Positions 61,177 through 64,000 of a stretch of 64,000 nucleotides of DNA are shown piece after piece (position 1 is the first letter of the stretch; the number at the start of each line of letters is the position of its first letter). The notes beneath the pieces are model-generated. The model made no database searches and was not told where the DNA came from. It saw nothing but the letters and a program-made list of their open reading frames with translations. The stretch covers positions 4,588,001 to 4,652,000 of the forward strand of contig NC_088323.1 of the NCBI RefSeq assembly GCF_910592395.1, given 5' to 3'. The stretch comes from Lineus longissimus (Eukaryota; Nemertea; Pilidiophora; Heteronemertea; Lineidae). The translations under genes were made by a program, and so were the position numbers.

Positions 61177-61837
61177 GCGGAGGCTCGACTGGAGTGGCAT
61201 TTCCACAAAAGGTAGCAGATACAACCAGTATTTCAATATAGCTACCAGTTCAGTATGTACACCATAACAGTGTTGAAACACTAGACATTGTGTTATATTG
61301 AGGTGCCAAAATGTCACAACCGGCTTTCTGAAGACAAGAACTGGTTCAAGCTGACAGAAGACGCTCCACCAGAATACCTAGGCACAACCGGGTGGACTAG
61401 TTTGCCAGGTCTTATCGATGTCAGTCATGGTAAAAGGATGTACCACAGACATTATACTATGTTTTTGTGTGTTTTCATGTACATTCTGCTTCAGTTGGGT
61501 TCCTTTTGGGAGCAGCCTGATGGCTGTGCCCGGATGTGAAATGTCACAACCAGCCCGAAGACAATAATGTACAGTGGAACCTTCGCAAGTGGAGGCCTCT
61601 GTAGGCTCGATACCCTTTCTGTAGAAATCAAGAGGCACAGGAACTATGCTACAATTGGCCATTTGAGGCCAGTCGGAAGTGCTGAATGGTACTGGAAGAG
61701 CCTTGAACCCATTACCTTCTGATCAGAGGTCACATGTTTCCACTGTTCCATTTTTCAGGACAGTGTCAAATGTTTCCTTATCCATATGCAACTCGGAGAA
61801 AGAAAACTCAAAGCATCTTTCCTATTTTCACAATAAA
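61177..61837 (+). other. 3' UTR of the membrane-protein gene
   Basis: This is noncoding sequence ending at AATAAA 61832-61837. It overlaps the start of the opposite gene's 3' end region. Confidence 0.6.
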
Positions 61838-61848
61838 AATACTTTATT
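61832..61848. terminator. Back-to-back poly(A) signals of convergent genes
   Basis: AATAAA on the plus strand (61832-61837) and TTTATT (AATAAA on the minus strand, 61843-61848) lie five bases apart in a near-palindrome, caataaaaatactttattg. They serve the membrane-protein gene and the lectin-domain gene respectively. Confidence 0.65.
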
Positions 61849-62834
61849 GCTATACATCATCAACAAATGCATCATTCATATAAAATAAAATATACATAAC
61901 TACATCTTCATACTACATCAGATCTGAATTCACTAATTTTTTAAACGGAAATTAACCCCACAATCGAGTGATCTAATTGGCTCAGAATTCAGGGATGCAG
62001 AATTCGGCACTTATTATTGGACAAACCACTGGAATCGAGCCCACTATTTGCTCAATTGTATTTAAAATAGCAACCGCTCAGTTTCTCACAGCAAGGTTAT
62101 CTTAATTCTGGAACATATTGGCTTCTTTCACAGAACTCATAACAAATACATATACATTGACAGAAGGCACACACACGTACATTTTAAATTTTAAACTATT
62201 CATTACATTAAAACTTCCATAACAAAATGATGTTATCTTATATTACTGCTGTTACATCATCAAAAATATTTAACAAACAGTAACAATTGTGACAAGACTA
62301 CATTTTTTTCAAAATCTGGTTCCCGAGTCCTTCATACTACCCATCACTATCAATTATGGAGAATTCTGTTGCCCGTGAGATGGGTATGATATTCAACAAG
62401 CTAAAAGCTGATGAATTTATCAATGATAGCAAATTGATTAATACTATGGTCCATTTGTAATGTAAGTGTATTGTCTGCCGCATGTGGGGCTCTGGAGCAT
62501 GAACGACTGGCTGAATTTCTTTGACGTTTAACAAACCAAATGATGAAAATGTGTCAAAAAGTGGAAGACTATAGACCGGATGGTACCCTCATGAAAACTA
62601 TGCACCAATGAGTTCCGACAAAACAGCAATTACCATCAAAACAAAATCATGAAAGCCAACACAATTCAAAAGGACTTGGACTATAATATAATTCCATTAT
62701 TTAATATCTTAAAAAACAGCTTTGCTTAGGCAGTGAAATACAAGGACGTTTTTTGCAAAGATACATGATGACTCCTCGAGACTGTAACAAAAGATATGAA
62801 AGTGACATCGCCTTTTGATCCTTTGATGTCGGCT
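61849..62834 (-). other. 3' UTR of the lectin-domain gene
   Basis: This is AT-rich noncoding sequence between the minus-strand stop at 62835 and the minus-strand poly(A) signal at 61843-61848. Confidence 0.5.
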
Positions 62835-64000
62835 CTAGAAGTGGAACCCTGGCACCTGATCAATCTGTATCAACGCGTCATTCCGATCACACGCCCTCAT
62901 CTCAATATACGCACCATCTTTTAGTTTCGTAGCCGCAACACACATGCCGAGGAACGGGTTAAATAACATCATCTGAAAATATCAAACAAATCTAGGTTAG
63001 AAATTACTGAGTAGAAAGTTAAGCCAAGTTAAGACGAAACGACAACCACTAAAGGAATCATGTCTGGTGAGATCCTTTCAATAGTTATGCTTGCGTTGTG
63101 GTGTCCATTGCTGGTTCTGTTAGGTCATCCTGCATGATGTCATTTACATTATCTACAGGGATTTATTAAAAGTTCACTTCCTCAGTGATGCCCGATTCTA
63201 GTGGCACGCAACAATCCTGAATTCAAAAGCGCCAACGGAGAAGAGAAGGATGCACGAAATATATAGCTTACGCCTTTCCAATTCCACTCCTGTGGTCCCC
63301 GTTTGCCGTAACATTTCATGATCCTAATGAACGGGTTCTCCACCTTTCCGTCTGCATCCAAGCACAGCATCTTACCGAGGACCAGACTATGATCCTCAGT
63401 CTCAAACCAAGTCTGAAAAAGCGACATATAGGACAGGTAAGATCTGAGAATTACTTCTTACATCACTAATAGAACCACATAGAATTCGCAGCATTTCTCC
63501 AACAGGACAAGCTCCTCATGTGGGGTAAGTGGTGCAGACTCATTTTCTTACACGTTCGAAATTCTTTGAGATACACGCTAAGCAGTCAGTACGTTTTTGG
63601 TAACAAAGTCGGCTGTCCTAGAGAGCTCCAGAGCGGTGAATGAATCTATCAGAACCTGGTGAGTGACCTACCTGTCCTCGTTCATTCTCGTCACAAGGCT
63701 TTAGAATAAGCAAGGCACGTTTACTGTAGTACGTTTCTGATGACTGGATACATAGGTCAGTGTTGTGCACTCTAAGCTGAAATAATGAATAATTAGATTT
63801 TGCAAGGCAAGTTTACTGAATTATGAAGATACAGCACTGACATTAGTCTTACGAGTTCTAAGCATATCCAAATTCTTGTAAACACAGAGCAACTTGGAAA
63901 ACAGAAAAAGCACTTCTGAACTTACCAATAAAGGTCTTTTATAAACAGGTTTGTAAAATTTTTGTTTCTTTCCCGTAGCTTGAATGTTTTGGGCACTCGG
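62835..64000 (-). CDS. Ricin-type lectin domain, probably a polypeptide GalNAc-transferase C-terminus
   Basis: Four minus-strand exons join in phase 0: 64000-63926 (cut by the window edge), 63776-63672, 63412-63272 and 62972-62835, giving 140 residues before the stop. The pattern is a beta-trefoil lectin: TDLCIQSS...LILKPCDENERGQTW, then LCLDADGK...IRIMKCYGKRGPQEW, then GMCVAA...IEMRACDRND. This is the CLD and Q-x-W signature found at the C-terminus of the GALNT family, which adds GalNAc to Ser/Thr of proteins in the Golgi. The catalytic domain would lie beyond the window, so membership is inferred; another ricin-B-lectin protein is possible. Confidence 0.7.

Overview
The window is animal nuclear DNA. 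Its genes are cut by many short phase-matched GT-AG introns, there are no operons, and the intergenic space is littered with small DNA transposons. A complete lanosterol synthase argues against insects and nematodes, which lack this enzyme. Together with the intron density and MITE content, this suggests a marine invertebrate (lophotrochozoan or invertebrate deuterostome). I cannot name the species. Six protein genes can be reconstructed by joining exons at consistent phases.

Layout. 1-2175: 3' end of a C2H2 zinc-finger gene (+). 2211-3870: a 68-bp minisatellite whose two halves lie in opposite orientation. 3950-7236: complete MMADHC (-), a cobalamin-trafficking gene. 7237-24690: no gene I can support; it holds a hAT-like foldback element, a piggyBac-like MITE, another MITE, a LINE-like tail, a single copy of a 1.07-kb Helitron/Helentron-like element, a 55-bp minisatellite and a strong hairpin. 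24691-38185: SLC38A11-like amino-acid transporter (+). 39374-44826: five head-to-tail copies of the 1.07-kb element. 45586-51420: complete lanosterol synthase LSS (+). 51647-56064: a gene for a long repetitive coiled-coil protein (-). 57411-61837: a single-pass membrane protein (+). 61843-64000: 3' end of a gene with a ricin-type lectin domain, probably a polypeptide GalNAc-transferase (-).

The genes are unrelated housekeeping or cell-surface functions and do not form a pathway. The most notable signals are at exon edges. SLC38A11 has a pair of phase-compatible, probably mutually exclusive exons for one membrane helix. It also has a minisatellite that has multiplied the end of an exon together with its 5' splice site about 19 times. 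LSS has a duplicated 3' splice site with a built-in stop, and a decayed triplication of its last coding segment that now supplies a poly(A) signal. The other notable system is the Helentron-like element: two independent insertions without target-site duplication, a terminal hairpin, head-to-tail arrays, and a run of G/C hairpins each followed by a C tract.
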